Source: Dasania marina DSM 21967
GTDB taxonomy: Bacteria; Pseudomonadota; Gammaproteobacteria; Pseudomonadales; Dasaniaceae
Length of the DNA: 64,000 nucleotides
Assembly (NCBI RefSeq): GCF_000373485.1
Contig: NZ_KB891578.1
Coordinates: 1 to 64,000, forward strand
Reading direction: 5' to 3'
The translations under genes were made by a program, and so were the position numbers. Each line of letters starts with the position of its first letter. Position 1 is the first letter of the stretch. Shown here in pieces: positions 41,908 to 50,615 of the stretch. Below the pieces are notes generated by a model. The model was not told the DNA's origin. It saw only the letters and a list, made by a program, of their open reading frames with translations, and did not search any database.

Positions 41908-44484
41908 TTAAAAATTATAGCTAACCCCCGCATAGTAATAGGCTCCATTAAAGCCAAAGGGCGCCGAGCGGCGTGAGTAGGTAAATACCCCAGGGCTGTT
42001 AACTATTAAGTTACCTCCGCTTTCTAGCGCACCGCCACGGCTATTACCCTTTTCGTTCTTATCGGGGTAAACGTCAAAGATATTATTACCACCGGCATTG
42101 ACGCTCCAGTTGTCATCAATTTCATAACGTACATTTAAATCGGTGAGTATCTCGGCACCGTAGGTTTGTTCTCCGCCGTCTAGCACGGTGTATTCACCGT
42201 AACGGTTAAAAGCCAGTGATACCTGCCAGTTATTTTTAAGATAGAGCATGCTTAAGGATATGCGATCTTTAGGCTGCCATTCTTCTATGATGGAAATATC
42301 TTGATCACTAAACACCACGCTGGCCGGTATGTCGGCCAGTGAGTCAGGGCTGTAAATATCAGTAACCTCGGTGTCGGTAAAGTTAGCTGCTAGGGTGACG
42401 TCCACCGATCCGGCTAAAACCTCCCAGCCATTGTAGGTAACAATAATATCTACCCCTGTTGTTTCAGTGTCGGCACCGTTTAAGAAAAACTGTCCAGAGC
42501 CGGCACCTGCAGTGACCAGTGCATTATTTAAGTCTGTGCTGAGGCTGCCGTCTAATTGGTTACTGATAACAATGCGATCTTCTATGTCTATAGAGTAGTA
42601 ATCGATAGTAATACTGACTTGTTCAGAGGGGGTCACAATAATACCAAAGCTCATATTCACTGACTCTTCTTCTTTCAACTCGGGTATGCCTATGTCTTTG
42701 GCGACTTGGCTATCATTCCTAAATGTGCCCACCTGCACAGGAATTTGTGGCCCCAAGGGGTTATCGGGGTCGTTTACAAACTGTGTACCTATATTATTAA
42801 AATACAACTGTTGCATAGAGGGCGCTCTAAATCCGGTGCTAACTGCGGAGCGTAAACTCACCCTATCGGTAACCGCCCAGTTACCGGCTAGCTTAAAGTT
42901 GGTGGTGTCACCAAAGCCATCGTAGTCGTCGTAGCGCATAGCGGCACTAACAATTAGATCAGCATTAACTTGGTATTCGCCATCCACATAAGCCGACATC
43001 ACATCGCGCTCCTCATCTACTGATGAGGTTGGGCTGATACCAGGGAAACCCTGTATACCGCCACTGGCGTCTTGCGCGTATAAGGAGCTGGCACCACTGG
43101 TGTCAAAGTCGGTGTAGGCATAGGCGTCGCCGGGTTTAATTTGGTAATCGTCGGTACGCATTTCGGCACCAAAAGCTAGGCTTAGCTCACCCAAGGTATG
43201 GGTGAAGTCTAGGTTAATTGTTTGTAGGCCCAACTCTAAGCCATAGGCATCGGCCGAGCGCGGTATGCTGGCGCGTATCTCGGCATCACTTAAGCCTTGG
43301 TCAAAACGCAAGAAGTTGACATAGGAATAGTTAACCGAATTATTGGTGCTGTAATCAATTTCATTGCTGCCATCGGTGTAAGAGATATCCATGGACATGC
43401 CATTATCAAAATCCATGGTGTAGCCCAGGCTGTAAGAGAAATCATCAATTTGTGATTCAATTAAAGGCAAAAAACCGTTGGGTATCACGTTATTACCATC
43501 GGCCAAGTAAGCCGATGAGCCCGAGCTAGGGTTACGATAAAAAGCACCGGATTCGTTTTCACGGCTGGAGTAGGTTACAAAGCCGTATATTTCACCCTCG
43601 CCCAAGGGGTGGGCAGCGTTAAGTGCGGCGGCGTATTGTTTGGAGTCGGCATCACCTATACGAAAGGTATCGCGATCGAAAGTAATTTCTCTGGGGTCGG
43701 TGATTTCGAGATAACCATTGCCGTTGCTATCACTAAGGGCGCTGCAGTCTTCAAAGGCGCAGGTACCTTGCTTGCCTGCGCGGTTGGTGTTGCCACGGTC
43801 GCGAAAATTAAAGGTGGCGTTAATAAAACCGCCGTCACCTATTTCAAAACCTTTATTAATATCGACGTTGGTGGTTTCGCCATCGCCTTCCTTAAACTCA
43901 CCATAGGAGAGGCTAATCTTGCCGGCGTCGGCGGAGTTTTTAAGAATAATATTAATGACACCGGCGATGGCGTCAGAGCCGTACTGGGCGGCGGCACCAT
44001 CACGTAACACTTCTATACGCTCAATGGCGGCGGCAGGTATAGCATTCATATCGACACCGGCGGTGCCTCGCCCTACCGAGGTATTGATATGTATGAGTGA
44101 GGCTTGGTGACGGCGTTTACCGTTGATTAGTACCAAGGTTTGGTCGGGGCCCAAGCCGCGCAAGGTGGCGGGCCTTAATGCATCGGTACCATCACTGATG
44201 GAGGAGCTGGAAAAGTTAAAAGAAGGTGCTAGTGATTGTAGCATTCTGCCTACTTCGGTGTGGCCGGTGCTCTCCATAGCGCTGGAGCTTAATACATCTA
44301 CCGGTACTGGCAAGTCCTCGGCGGTGCGTCCTTTAACCCGTGAACCTATAATCACAACTTCTTCTAAGGTGGTATTTGCGCTCTGTTTTTCTTGCGCTAA
44401 AGCTACGGAGTTATAACTTAACAACTGGCCTGCCATAACTGCAGATACTGCAAGGGACAACGTTGATTTCCTATTCATGTTCAT
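41908..44484 (-). CDS. TonB-dependent outer-membrane receptor
   Basis: Outer-membrane active transporter of about 858 residues. The ATG at 44484 is chosen because AGGAGA stands 7 bases upstream; the frame extends to 44520. After the signal peptide (LSLAVSAVMAGQLLSYNSVA) comes a TonB-box-like segment (TLEEVVIIGSRV), the plug domain (PVPVDVLSSSAMES to GSDAIAGVINIILK) and a 22-strand beta-barrel ending in a terminal aromatic Phe (YYYAGVSYNF). The subgroup resembles receptors with the SLAPSFNFSSSSISDG plug feature found in marine bacteria. The ligand is unknown. Confidence 0.92.
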   Translation of the reverse strand: MNMNRKSTLSLAVSAVMAGQLLSYNSVALAQEKQSANTTLEEVVIIGSRVKGRTAEDLPVPVDVLSSSAMESTGHTEVGRMLQSLAPSFNFSSSSISDGTDALRPATLRGLGPDQTLVLINGKRRHQASLIHINTSVGRGTAGVDMNAIPAAAIERIEVLRDGAAAQYGSDAIAGVINIILKNSADAGKISLSYGEFKEGDGETTNVDINKGFEIGDGGFINATFNFRDRGNTNRAGKQGTCAFEDCSALSDSNGNGYLEITDPREITFDRDTFRIGDADSKQYAAALNAAHPLGEGEIYGFVTYSSRENESGAFYRNPSSGSSAYLADGNNVIPNGFLPLIESQIDDFSYSLGYTMDFDNGMSMDISYTDGSNEIDYSTNNSVNYSYVNFLRFDQGLSDAEIRASIPRSADAYGLELGLQTINLDFTHTLGELSLAFGAEMRTDDYQIKPGDAYAYTDFDTSGASSLYAQDASGGIQGFPGISPTSSVDEERDVMSAYVDGEYQVNADLIVSAAMRYDDYDGFGDTTNFKLAGNWAVTDRVSLRSAVSTGFRAPSMQQLYFNNIGTQFVNDPDNPLGPQIPVQVGTFRNDSQVAKDIGIPELKEEESVNMSFGIIVTPSEQVSITIDYYSIDIEDRIVISNQLDGSLSTDLNNALVTAGAGSGQFFLNGADTETTGVDIIVTYNGWEVLAGSVDVTLAANFTDTEVTDIYSPDSLADIPASVVFSDQDISIIEEWQPKDRISLSMLYLKNNWQVSLAFNRYGEYTVLDGGEQTYGAEILTDLNVRYEIDDNWSVNAGGNNIFDVYPDKNEKGNSRGGALESGGNLIVNSPGVFTYSRRSAPFGFNGAYYYAGVSYNF

Positions 44485-44734
44485 TTGCCATTCTCCTAGG
44501 GGGTTATAATGTGCTGCCATTATTGTTTTATTAGAAAGCTAAGTTGTGTTGTGCTTTGCGGCGGCATGAAGAGTTATTGGGCTTTATTACCGCAGATGCG
44601 GTTATATTTTTGATTAGCGTAACTATAAGCCTAGTCGTTTTTATATTTATATTGAGGGAGGGGCTGGTGTTTTACATACGCAATTGCGATTAAAAAAATA
44701 TTCTATATGGCGTATTTTTTCTACGGAGAGGGTT

Positions 44735-45043
44735 TTATAGGTATTGCCCTAAGGCAATAAAAGCCGCAAAGCTTAAGCTTACGGTGAGCAGCATGCGCTG
44801 GGTGGCTAACATAATGATAATGGCCACCAGTGCGGCCCATAAATAACGGTTGTGTAGGTGTAGGGCCAGCTCGCCCTCGGGCATAAACAGTATGGGGGCA
44901 GCGATAGCTGAGAGCACCGCTGGGGCTGAGTAAGATAAAAAGTGCTTGGCTCGGTAGTTAAGTCGTATCGGCAGTTTGGGCTCTAAAAACACATAGCGGC
45001 AACTAAAGGTAATCACGGTGAGCATCAGTAATAGGCTAATCAT
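44735..45043 (-). CDS. azlD: AzlD-family amino-acid exporter subunit
   Basis: Small membrane protein of about 102 residues with four hydrophobic helices. The start is set at 45043 (ISLLLMLTVITFSCRYVF), since upstream residues of the longer frame are hydrophilic and lie inside azlC. RLNYRAKHFLSYSAPAVLSAI and the rest match AzlD. With AzlC it forms a branched-chain amino-acid exporter. It overlaps the azlC stop by 8 bases. Confidence 0.85.
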   Translation of the reverse strand: MISLLLMLTVITFSCRYVFLEPKLPIRLNYRAKHFLSYSAPAVLSAIAAPILFMPEGELALHLHNRYLWAALVAIIIMLATQRMLLTVSLSFAAFIALGQYL

Positions 45044-45791
45044 CGCCGCCCTCACTTGCTTGCTGGCTATTGTGGGCCAGTGAGCTGTCATCACTGTCTA
45101 ACAGCGGTGACAGTATAAAGCCTATAGCCATGGCGATTAAGGCGGCCAGTACCAAACCTGCTGGGGACTGCCAATAAGCAAACAGTACCGATAGCAACGC
45201 GGCGATTAGGGCGACCAGCAAAGATGAGACGTTTTTAATAGCGGGTATTAATAGCGCGATAAAGGTGGCAGCAATCACAAAGTCCAGCCCCCAATTTGCT
45301 AGGTCATTGAGCTGCTGGCCTATCACTATGCCCAAGAGGGTCCACAGGTTCCAACTCAGGTAAAACCCTAGCCCCGCACCCAGTGCAAACCAGCGATCGA
45401 ATTGGCCACCTTTAGGGGCGGCCAATACAAACATTTCATCGGTGAGCAAGAAGCCTAAGGATAAACGCCAAGGCAGGCTTAACTGCGCAATATGGGGCCG
45501 CATGGCCATACCGTAGAGCAGATGGCGCGAGCTAATCATTAAGCTGGTTAATAAAATACTGAGCAGGCCGGCTCCGCTGGTGAGCATACCCAGCACGGCT
45601 AGCTGCACCGCGCCGGCAAACACCAGTGCTGACATCGCCAAGGCCTCGCTAGCTTGCAGGCCCACTTCTATCGCTAAGGAACCAGTTAATAGCCCCCAAG
45701 GCAGCACCGCGAGGCTTAGCGGCAGCCCAGCGATTAAGCCTTTGCTAAATGAACGCTTGTGGTTGTGCCTAGGTTGGGGGGTGCTAGCCAT
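45036..45791 (-). CDS. azlC: AzlC-family amino-acid exporter
   Basis: Inner-membrane protein of 251 residues with about seven hydrophobic helices. Typical AzlC blocks are GLIAGLPLSLAVLPWGLLTG, FAGAVQLAVLGML, SSRHLLYGMAMRPHI and GFLLTDEMFVLA. It works with AzlD to export branched-chain amino acids. The gene starts 2 bases after the stop of the HAD phosphatase gene, so the three genes HAD-azlC-azlD form one minus-strand unit. Confidence 0.92.
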   Translation of the reverse strand: MASTPQPRHNHKRSFSKGLIAGLPLSLAVLPWGLLTGSLAIEVGLQASEALAMSALVFAGAVQLAVLGMLTSGAGLLSILLTSLMISSRHLLYGMAMRPHIAQLSLPWRLSLGFLLTDEMFVLAAPKGGQFDRWFALGAGLGFYLSWNLWTLLGIVIGQQLNDLANWGLDFVIAATFIALLIPAIKNVSSLLVALIAALLSVLFAYWQSPAGLVLAALIAMAIGFILSPLLDSDDSSLAHNSQQASEGGDD

Positions 45792-45793
45792 GG

Positions 45794-46531
45794 TTAGTGG
45801 GGGTGTAATTCTTGTATTAACGCCGGTATCTCATCGGGGCTGAGTAGGGTGTGATTGGGGTTAATGCCCAGCTCGGCATCTAAAGGCTGTTGATGTTGTA
45901 TCCACACCGAGGTGATATTGGCACTGTGAGCGCCAGCTATATCGGCGGCTAAGCTATCGCCTACGTGTATGGCTTCATGCGCTTCGCAATTAGCTAGGCT
46001 CAGGGCTTTTTCAAAAATCGAGCGGGCTGGTTTTTGCTCAGGCTCTTGGCCGCCAATAATAATATGGTCGACATACTTAGCCATCTGCAACTTCGCTATT
46101 TTGGGGATTTGCGAATACTCAGGGCCATTGGTGATCACCACTAGGGTAAAGTGCTTTTTGGCGTTGATTAAAAAATCCACTATGCCTGGGTAAAATTCTA
46201 ATGCCGCGAGACGTTCGTTATCAAAGCAATCTAGAAAGCTTTGCGCCACGGGCTTAGCTACGTCCAGTATATGTTGCTGGGCCAGTAGGTCGCGTGCTAA
46301 TTGTAATCTATAGCCTTGCTCACTGCGCTCAGCCAAGGGTAAGTACTTAGCGCGTTCACTGTCGCTCCACATACGGTATATACCAGCTACATAGGCTTCG
46401 GCAAAGCGCTGGCCATTAATAGGGTTAAGGCTTTGTTCGGCCAGCTGGCCTAGTTTCTCGGTGGCTAGCGCGTTGGCGGCGAGGGTGTTGCAGAGGGTTT
46501 CATCCATGTCTAGAAACAGGGCTTTTAACAT
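45794..46531 (-). CDS. HAD-family phosphatase
   Basis: Haloacid dehalogenase-like hydrolase of 245 residues (YjjG/YfnB-like). Motif I DMDETL, motif II VVITNGP (Thr), motif III Lys in PKIAKLQM and motif IV GDSLAADIAGA are present with an alpha-helical cap (about 15-100). The ATG at 46531 is chosen because GGAG stands 6 bases before it. Members often act on nucleotides or small phosphates; the substrate is unknown. First gene of the azlCD unit and divergent from recA. Confidence 0.88.
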   Translation of the reverse strand: MLKALFLDMDETLCNTLAANALATEKLGQLAEQSLNPINGQRFAEAYVAGIYRMWSDSERAKYLPLAERSEQGYRLQLARDLLAQQHILDVAKPVAQSFLDCFDNERLAALEFYPGIVDFLINAKKHFTLVVITNGPEYSQIPKIAKLQMAKYVDHIIIGGQEPEQKPARSIFEKALSLANCEAHEAIHVGDSLAADIAGAHSANITSVWIQHQQPLDAELGINPNHTLLSPDEIPALIQELHPH

Positions 46532-46716
46532 TAACAACTCCGAGTGTTATTGGTGAAAAAGCATTATACGGCAATGGCCCTATAATGGCTCTCTGACTGT
46601 GCTTTATACAGTTGTTTGAGGCCGTAGCTAGACGTGGACAAATACCTTACACTTAGCAGCAGGCGGGCTGGGCAAATAATGATGAAAAAAAGTGAGAAAG
46701 ATATTTGCCAAAATAA

Positions 46717-46732
46717 CTGTTTATGTGTACAG
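46717..46732. promoter_or_regulatory. LexA (SOS) box 1 of recA
   Basis: CTGTTTATGTGTACAG fits the CTGT-N8-ACAG consensus without mismatch and is flanked symmetrically by A and T. It lies about 240 bp upstream of the recA start. Confidence 0.88.
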
Positions 46733-46741
46733 TTCTTTTTA

Positions 46742-46757
46742 CTGTTTGCTTATACAG
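46742..46757. promoter_or_regulatory. LexA (SOS) box 2 of recA
   Basis: CTGTTTGCTTATACAG also fits CTGT-N8-ACAG exactly. Its centre is 25 bp from box 1. Paired boxes usually give tight, cooperative LexA control. Confidence 0.87.
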
Positions 46758-46970
46758 TGTTTTTACCTTTATTTACCTCTAGGGGAGGGAGCAACAACTA
46801 CCTTTCCCCAGAGCTGAAAAATAAGCAGGCACATACGCAGTAGCAGCTAGCAAAAACAGGCAGTAACAATATACATAACAACACGCAGTAACAAAAAAGT
46901 ACTATGCGAGCTTGAACTAAGCCGTTAACGATTAACAAAGATCTGCGATCTACTAACAAGAGAGTGAATT

Positions 46971-48077
46971 ATGGATACCAATAAAGAAAAAGCCCTACAA
47001 GCAGCACTAAGCCAGATTGAACGACAATTCGGTAAGGGTACCGCTATGCGTATGGGCGACAAGCCTGTAGAGCGTATACCGGCTATTTCTACCGGCTCTC
47101 TTGGCCTAGATATCGCGTTAGGTATAGGCGGCCTGCCTAAAGGTCGTATCGTTGAAATATATGGCCCAGAGTCTTCAGGTAAAACCACCTTAACACTACA
47201 GGCTATAGCCGAGTGTCAAAAGCAGGGCGGCACCTGTGCCTTTATCGATGCCGAGCATGCCCTAGATCCTATTTACGCCGAAGCGCTGGGGGTTAATCTA
47301 GATGAACTTATTATCTCGCAGCCCGATACCGGTGAGCAGGCCTTAGAAGTTACCGATATGCTAGTGCGTTCGGGCTCTATAGATATGATAGTCATAGATT
47401 CGGTAGCCGCCTTAACCCCTAAAGCCGAAATTGAAGGGGATATGGGTGATCACCACGTAGGTTTACAAGCACGCCTAATGTCACAGGCACTGCGTAAGCT
47501 AACCGGCAACATTAAAAACAGCGGCTGCTGTGCCATCTTTATCAACCAGATTCGTATGAAGATAGGCGTGATGTTTGGTAACCCTGAAACCACCACCGGT
47601 GGTAATGCCTTGAAGTTTTATTCTTCAGTACGTTTAGATATACGTCGCATCGGTGCGGTTAAAGACGGCGAGGAAGTAATAGGCAACGAAACCCGGGTTA
47701 AGGTAGTGAAAAACAAAGTATCGCCTCCCTTTAAACAAGCGGAATTCCAAATCCATTATGGCAAAGGCATATACCATATGGGTGAAGTAATAGACTTGGG
47801 CGTTAAGATTAATTTGGTTGATAAATCTGGCGCTTGGTATGCTTATAAAGGCAACAAGATCGGTCAAGGTAAAGCTAACGCAGCGCGTTTTTTAAGTGAT
47901 AACCCAGAGATGGCCGCTGAAATTGAAAAACAGATTCGCGATGAGCTGTTAGTGGTGCCTACGTCTAATGCTGAAAAAGCAGAGATAGCCAGTAAAGCGG
48001 CGGCAGTAACAGCAAAAGAAGCAGCAAAAGCCACGGCAAAAACTACAGTAACAGAAGACGCTGTGGCGGCTGAATAA
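46971..48077 (+). CDS. recA: Recombinase RecA
   Basis: DNA-dependent ATPase that performs strand exchange and triggers LexA cleavage. Complete at 368 residues: Walker [10 protein letters not shown] (about 66-74), DNA loop L1 with [32 protein letters not shown] (L2 region) and the acidic/Ala-rich C-terminal tail. GAGAGTG precedes the ATG. Two LexA boxes lie upstream and recX follows after 36 bases. From about 47584 to its end the gene lies in the 1.9-kb repeat that recurs at 59473. Confidence 0.98.
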   Translation: MDTNKEKALQAALSQIERQFGKGTAMRMGDKPVERIPAISTGSLGLDIALGIGGLPKGRIVEIYGPESSGKTTLTLQAIAECQKQGGTCAFIDAEHALDPIYAEALGVNLDELIISQPDTGEQALEVTDMLVRSGSIDMIVIDSVAALTPKAEIEGDMGDHHVGLQARLMSQALRKLTGNIKNSGCCAIFINQIRMKIGVMFGNPETTTGGNALKFYSSVRLDIRRIGAVKDGEEVIGNETRVKVVKNKVSPPFKQAEFQIHYGKGIYHMGEVIDLGVKINLVDKSGAWYAYKGNKIGQGKANAARFLSDNPEMAAEIEKQIRDELLVVPTSNAEKAEIASKAAAVTAKEAAKATAKTTVTEDAVAAE

Positions 48078-48113
48078 GCCTGCCCTAGTTGGCTAACTAG
48101 CGGACGTGCTGCT

Positions 48114-48650
48114 ATGGAAAATTATCATCAAGGTGATGACGCAGCACGCGAGCTAGAGTCAGAAAAAAGATCTAAAAAAACCCCAAAAAATCCCCCTCGT
48201 GATATACGCCTAGCGGCTATGAATTTATTAGCCAGACGTGAGCACGGCTATCAAGAGCTGTACAGCAAACTAAGCAGCAAATTCGCTAAATCTGAACACC
48301 ATCCCCCAGCCCTTATTGATGAGCAGCTGAAAATGCTACGAGAGCAAGGTTTGCAAAATGATGAGCGCTTTGTGGAAGCGTTTATTAATAGCAAGAAAAA
48401 TAGCGGCAAGGGCCCTATGGTGGTGCGGCAACAGCTGCAGCAAAAAGGCGTAAACGCCGAGCTGATAGCGTTGGCATTAGAGGCGGTAGAAGGGGAGTGG
48501 TTTGCTCTCGCGCAAGCGCTGTATGAGCGCAAATACCAAGGCGAACCCTTTACCGGCCATAAAGAAAAAGCCAAGCGCATACGCTTTATGCAAAGCCGAG
48601 GCTTTAGCTTTGATTATTTTCTGCATTTACTGACCACACCTAGCATTTAA
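48114..48650 (+). CDS. recX: RecA regulator RecX
   Basis: Modulator of RecA filament growth, 178 residues. It has the RecX three-repeat helical plan: RDIRLAAMNLLARREHGYQE, ALIDEQLKMLREQGLQNDERF with FVEAFINSKKNSGKGP, and VVRQQLQQKGVNAELIALAL, then the C-terminal KAKRIRFMQSRGFSFDYF. The basic N-terminal 30 residues are variable. It follows recA by 36 bases and is co-transcribed. A decayed copy lies at 59959. Confidence 0.95.
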   Translation: MENYHQGDDAARELESEKRSKKTPKNPPRDIRLAAMNLLARREHGYQELYSKLSSKFAKSEHHPPALIDEQLKMLREQGLQNDERFVEAFINSKKNSGKGPMVVRQQLQQKGVNAELIALALEAVEGEWFALAQALYERKYQGEPFTGHKEKAKRIRFMQSRGFSFDYFLHLLTTPSI

Positions 48651-48951
48651 TATTTACATCTTCACGCCACCTGTTACTACAGGATTTTTTTGAGCTTATT
48701 TACAGTAGATCTCGCTAATGTAGTTATTTCTTAGTGAGAGTAATGCTATCTCTGTATAGCGGCAGGTAGTTTGGTGGTAGTGGGGGTGGTGTCGGGCTAT
48801 GTAGTAACCCCCTCTCTTTATTGGTTGTCAGCTTTTGTTTGCGCAGGCTGAGTATTTGCAGGTATCACTAATACCTGTGCTATGGGTATACTGATGTCAC
48901 GTATGCCGTGGAATCAGGCAAAAAAGTGCTGCAACTTATTAAGTGTAATAT
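48651..48951. other. Intergenic between recX and small gene
   Basis: No gene seen. The end holds an inverted repeat (AGGTAT and ATACCT) followed by GGGTATACTGATG, a good extended -10 box (TATACT) for the next gene. The same features recur in the second repeat copy at 60700-60740. Confidence 0.55.
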
Positions 48952-49359
48952 ATGGCTTTAAAATTTGACCGCTATAGCAAAGTCCTTGACCGCGTTATGG
49001 TGGGGTTAAGCAAAGAACGTGTGGAAACCAAAGTCATGGTGCGCACGTTTTTTGATGCCCTCACCCAAAAGTTACCCAATGGCCGCAAGCCCGATGAGCA
49101 AGAAATTCGCGCAGCCATAGAGCAATTAAAAGACGTACATAAAATTGCCGCCTTGTTATTGCTGGCTATTACCCCAGGCAGTGTGGTGACGGTACCTATG
49201 TTGTGTGCCTTTGGCAGGCGCTATGGTATAGAAGTTTTGCCCAGTGCTTTTCAAAGTAATGACCTATCCTTAGCGGTGGCTACTGCAGTAATCGGCGAGC
49301 CTGATGAAGATAAGCCGACTGAAGATAAAGAGCTTGAGGATAAGCCTCCCTCAGTCTGA
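48952..49359 (+). CDS. Conserved hypothetical protein, copy 1
   Basis: Protein of 135 residues, soluble except for one hydrophobic stretch (HKIAALLLLAITPGSVVTVP) followed by MLCAFGRRYGIEVLPSAF. That segment weakly resembles the LPxxF-type core of LETM1-like ribosome-binding domains; this is inference. The first 105 residues are nearly identical to the copy at 60797, but the C-terminal tail differs: here an acidic Asp/Glu/Pro tail ending EDKPPSV. Its own promoter is visible upstream. Confidence 0.75.
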   Translation: MALKFDRYSKVLDRVMVGLSKERVETKVMVRTFFDALTQKLPNGRKPDEQEIRAAIEQLKDVHKIAALLLLAITPGSVVTVPMLCAFGRRYGIEVLPSAFQSNDLSLAVATAVIGEPDEDKPTEDKELEDKPPSV

Positions 49360-49476
49360 GCTGATGCTGCCTATGCGTAGCTCCCTATCCTTGATATGAA
49401 ACAGTGGCGTGTAGAGGTTGGTCAAATAAGGGCTGACGCTGTCGCCCTGTAAGCTGTAAACCAGTTTGTTGGCCCA
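49358..49476 (-). pseudogene. C-terminal fragment of the 61217-61855 gene
   Basis: The last 40 or so codons of the membrane-anchored hypothetical gene at 61217 are present here in the same orientation, differing at several bases. They stop abruptly at 49476, where the sequence changes to island DNA. No start or upstream part exists, so it is a truncated gene end produced by the duplication. Confidence 0.85.
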
Positions 49477-50032
49477 TGTAGTAGCTCAGACTTGATCTGG
49501 CATAAATTAACAATAAGGCTAGATCTAATCGTACAGCCGTTTAGTGCGTAAAGCAGATGGTCGAGAAAGCTGAGGCGGTAATGCCGCCATGTAATTGGGT
49601 GTTGAAGTTGATTGTTTTTTCATCCAGTGTAATACTTTTTTTCAAAGGCTCTACCAAATTTTCATGGACCCCGGTTTCATCCTAGGCATAAGTGGAGCGG
49701 ATAGAGACTTTTTCTTTTTTGCCAATGTGTGAATTGAAATTAAAGGGGTCGTAACGAATGCTTATTGATCAGCCATAATCCACCGATAATCGCTAATCAA
49801 ACATCCTCTGTTGAGCGGATTTGTGAAATGCCCTAAAAGACCTCTCAAGGTCAACTTCTACTATCTCAATTAAAATCTCACCGGCCCAAAACAAACTTGA
49901 TGAACAGCTGCCCCGGGGCGTTTTGGAGGCTATCAGCAGTTAAGCTGATCGTCAGATTTAATATAAACCTGTGATTATGAAATGTCAGTTCAAGTCTAAG
50001 CTACTACACTTTACTACATCCGGATCAACAAA
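49477..50032. other. Left junction of the island, gene scraps
   Basis: No intact gene. A short hairpin GGCGG-TAATG-CCGCC occurs near 49580, and an antisense open-frame fragment lies at 49541-49759. The rest shows no recognised element, and no transposase or integrase is present. Confidence 0.5.
49541..49759 (-). pseudogene. Unidentified broken coding fragment
   Basis: Read on the minus strand it gives IRYDPFNFNSHIGKKEKVSI, an in-frame TAG after RSTYA, then DETGVHENLVEPLKKSITLD and INFNTQLHGGITASAFSTIC to a TAA. The composition is protein-like, but the family is not recognised. It has no start region and one internal stop, so it is a relic of the donor DNA. Confidence 0.4.
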
Positions 50033-50587
50033 CTATTGTCGCCACATATCCTTGTAGTCATACTCAGTTTGTAGTGACAGATTAAGGCGGTTGTAGGACC
50101 CAAAGTCACTGACTAAATGTACAAGTTGCACAATGCCTTTATCGGTAAGCCCTAGCGTTTTTAATTCATCTATATCGTTGTCGGTGACTGATTTAGGGTT
50201 TGCGTTTGCCTTCAGTGCAAAAATGACGATGGACAGTATGCGTTTGTTTTTAATGCTGTCAACGCCGCGGCTAACTAGTTCCTCGACATAGGATTCAGCC
50301 GTGTTCATACCATAGCTGAGCACAGTACAAAATGCACCAGTGCAGTAGTCGCAGCCATTGGCTTTAGAGACTAAAATGCCGACATGTTGAATTTCTTCCA
50401 TGCTCAGTTCACCCAGCTCCCAGAGTATCTTGGTAGATCCTAGCTTGGCTTTTAAATACTCCGGAAAATTCATTTCTACGTAGAAATGGTTTGGAACTTT
50501 TCCTTCCATATCCGTCACCCAGCTAAAAATCTCTTGGATAATAGGGTCGTCAATTTCATCTGGTTTTATTAAGCCAACTCTGGTCAT
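50033..50587 (-). CDS. AhpD/carboxymuconolactone decarboxylase-like protein
   Basis: Protein of 184 residues of the alkylhydroperoxidase D-like family. The Cys pair is in ANGCDYCTGAFCTVLSYGM (CxxC), preceded by a Glu in SMEEIQHVGILVSKA. The His that follows the Cys pair in AhpD is replaced by Phe (CTGAF), so the peroxidase relay may not operate in the usual way. It is the last gene of the three-gene minus-strand operon in the island. Role probably in detoxification or ring metabolism (inference). Confidence 0.82.
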   Translation of the reverse strand: MTRVGLIKPDEIDDPIIQEIFSWVTDMEGKVPNHFYVEMNFPEYLKAKLGSTKILWELGELSMEEIQHVGILVSKANGCDYCTGAFCTVLSYGMNTAESYVEELVSRGVDSIKNKRILSIVIFALKANANPKSVTDNDIDELKTLGLTDKGIVQLVHLVSDFGSYNRLNLSLQTEYDYKDMWRQ

Positions 50588-50615
50588 CGTAGTACTCCGG
50601 CACTGATAATAGGCA

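Larger units (their letters stand above)
46538..46970. promoter_or_regulatory. recA control region
   Basis: The 433-base gap between the HAD gene and recA contains two canonical LexA boxes (46717 and 46742) and a likely promoter, TTGCCA at 46705 spaced 17 from TACAGT, overlapping the first box. Another ACTGT-ACAGT pair with 7 instead of 8 internal bases occurs at about 46591-46607. A short open frame (46634-46843) covers the operators and is not considered a gene. Confidence 0.65.
47584..49476 (+). repeat. 1.9-kb direct repeat, copy 1 (recA-recX locus)
   Basis: Begins at CTGAAACCACCACC inside recA and ends at TTGGCCCA inside a truncated version of the minus-strand gene that is complete at 61217. 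It matches 59473-61342 with scattered substitutions and small indels. Both edges of the match are sharp. This copy carries intact recA, recX and the small hypothetical gene. Confidence 0.92.

Noticed and set aside
43609-44416. Several plus-strand frames inside the TonB receptor gene
   Set aside because: They are antisense shadows of a clear 858-residue receptor; the low-complexity Gly/Val products are typical of shadows.
46634-46843. 69-codon frame upstream of recA
   Set aside because: It overlaps both LexA boxes and the promoter, starts without a ribosome site, and has no recognisable product.
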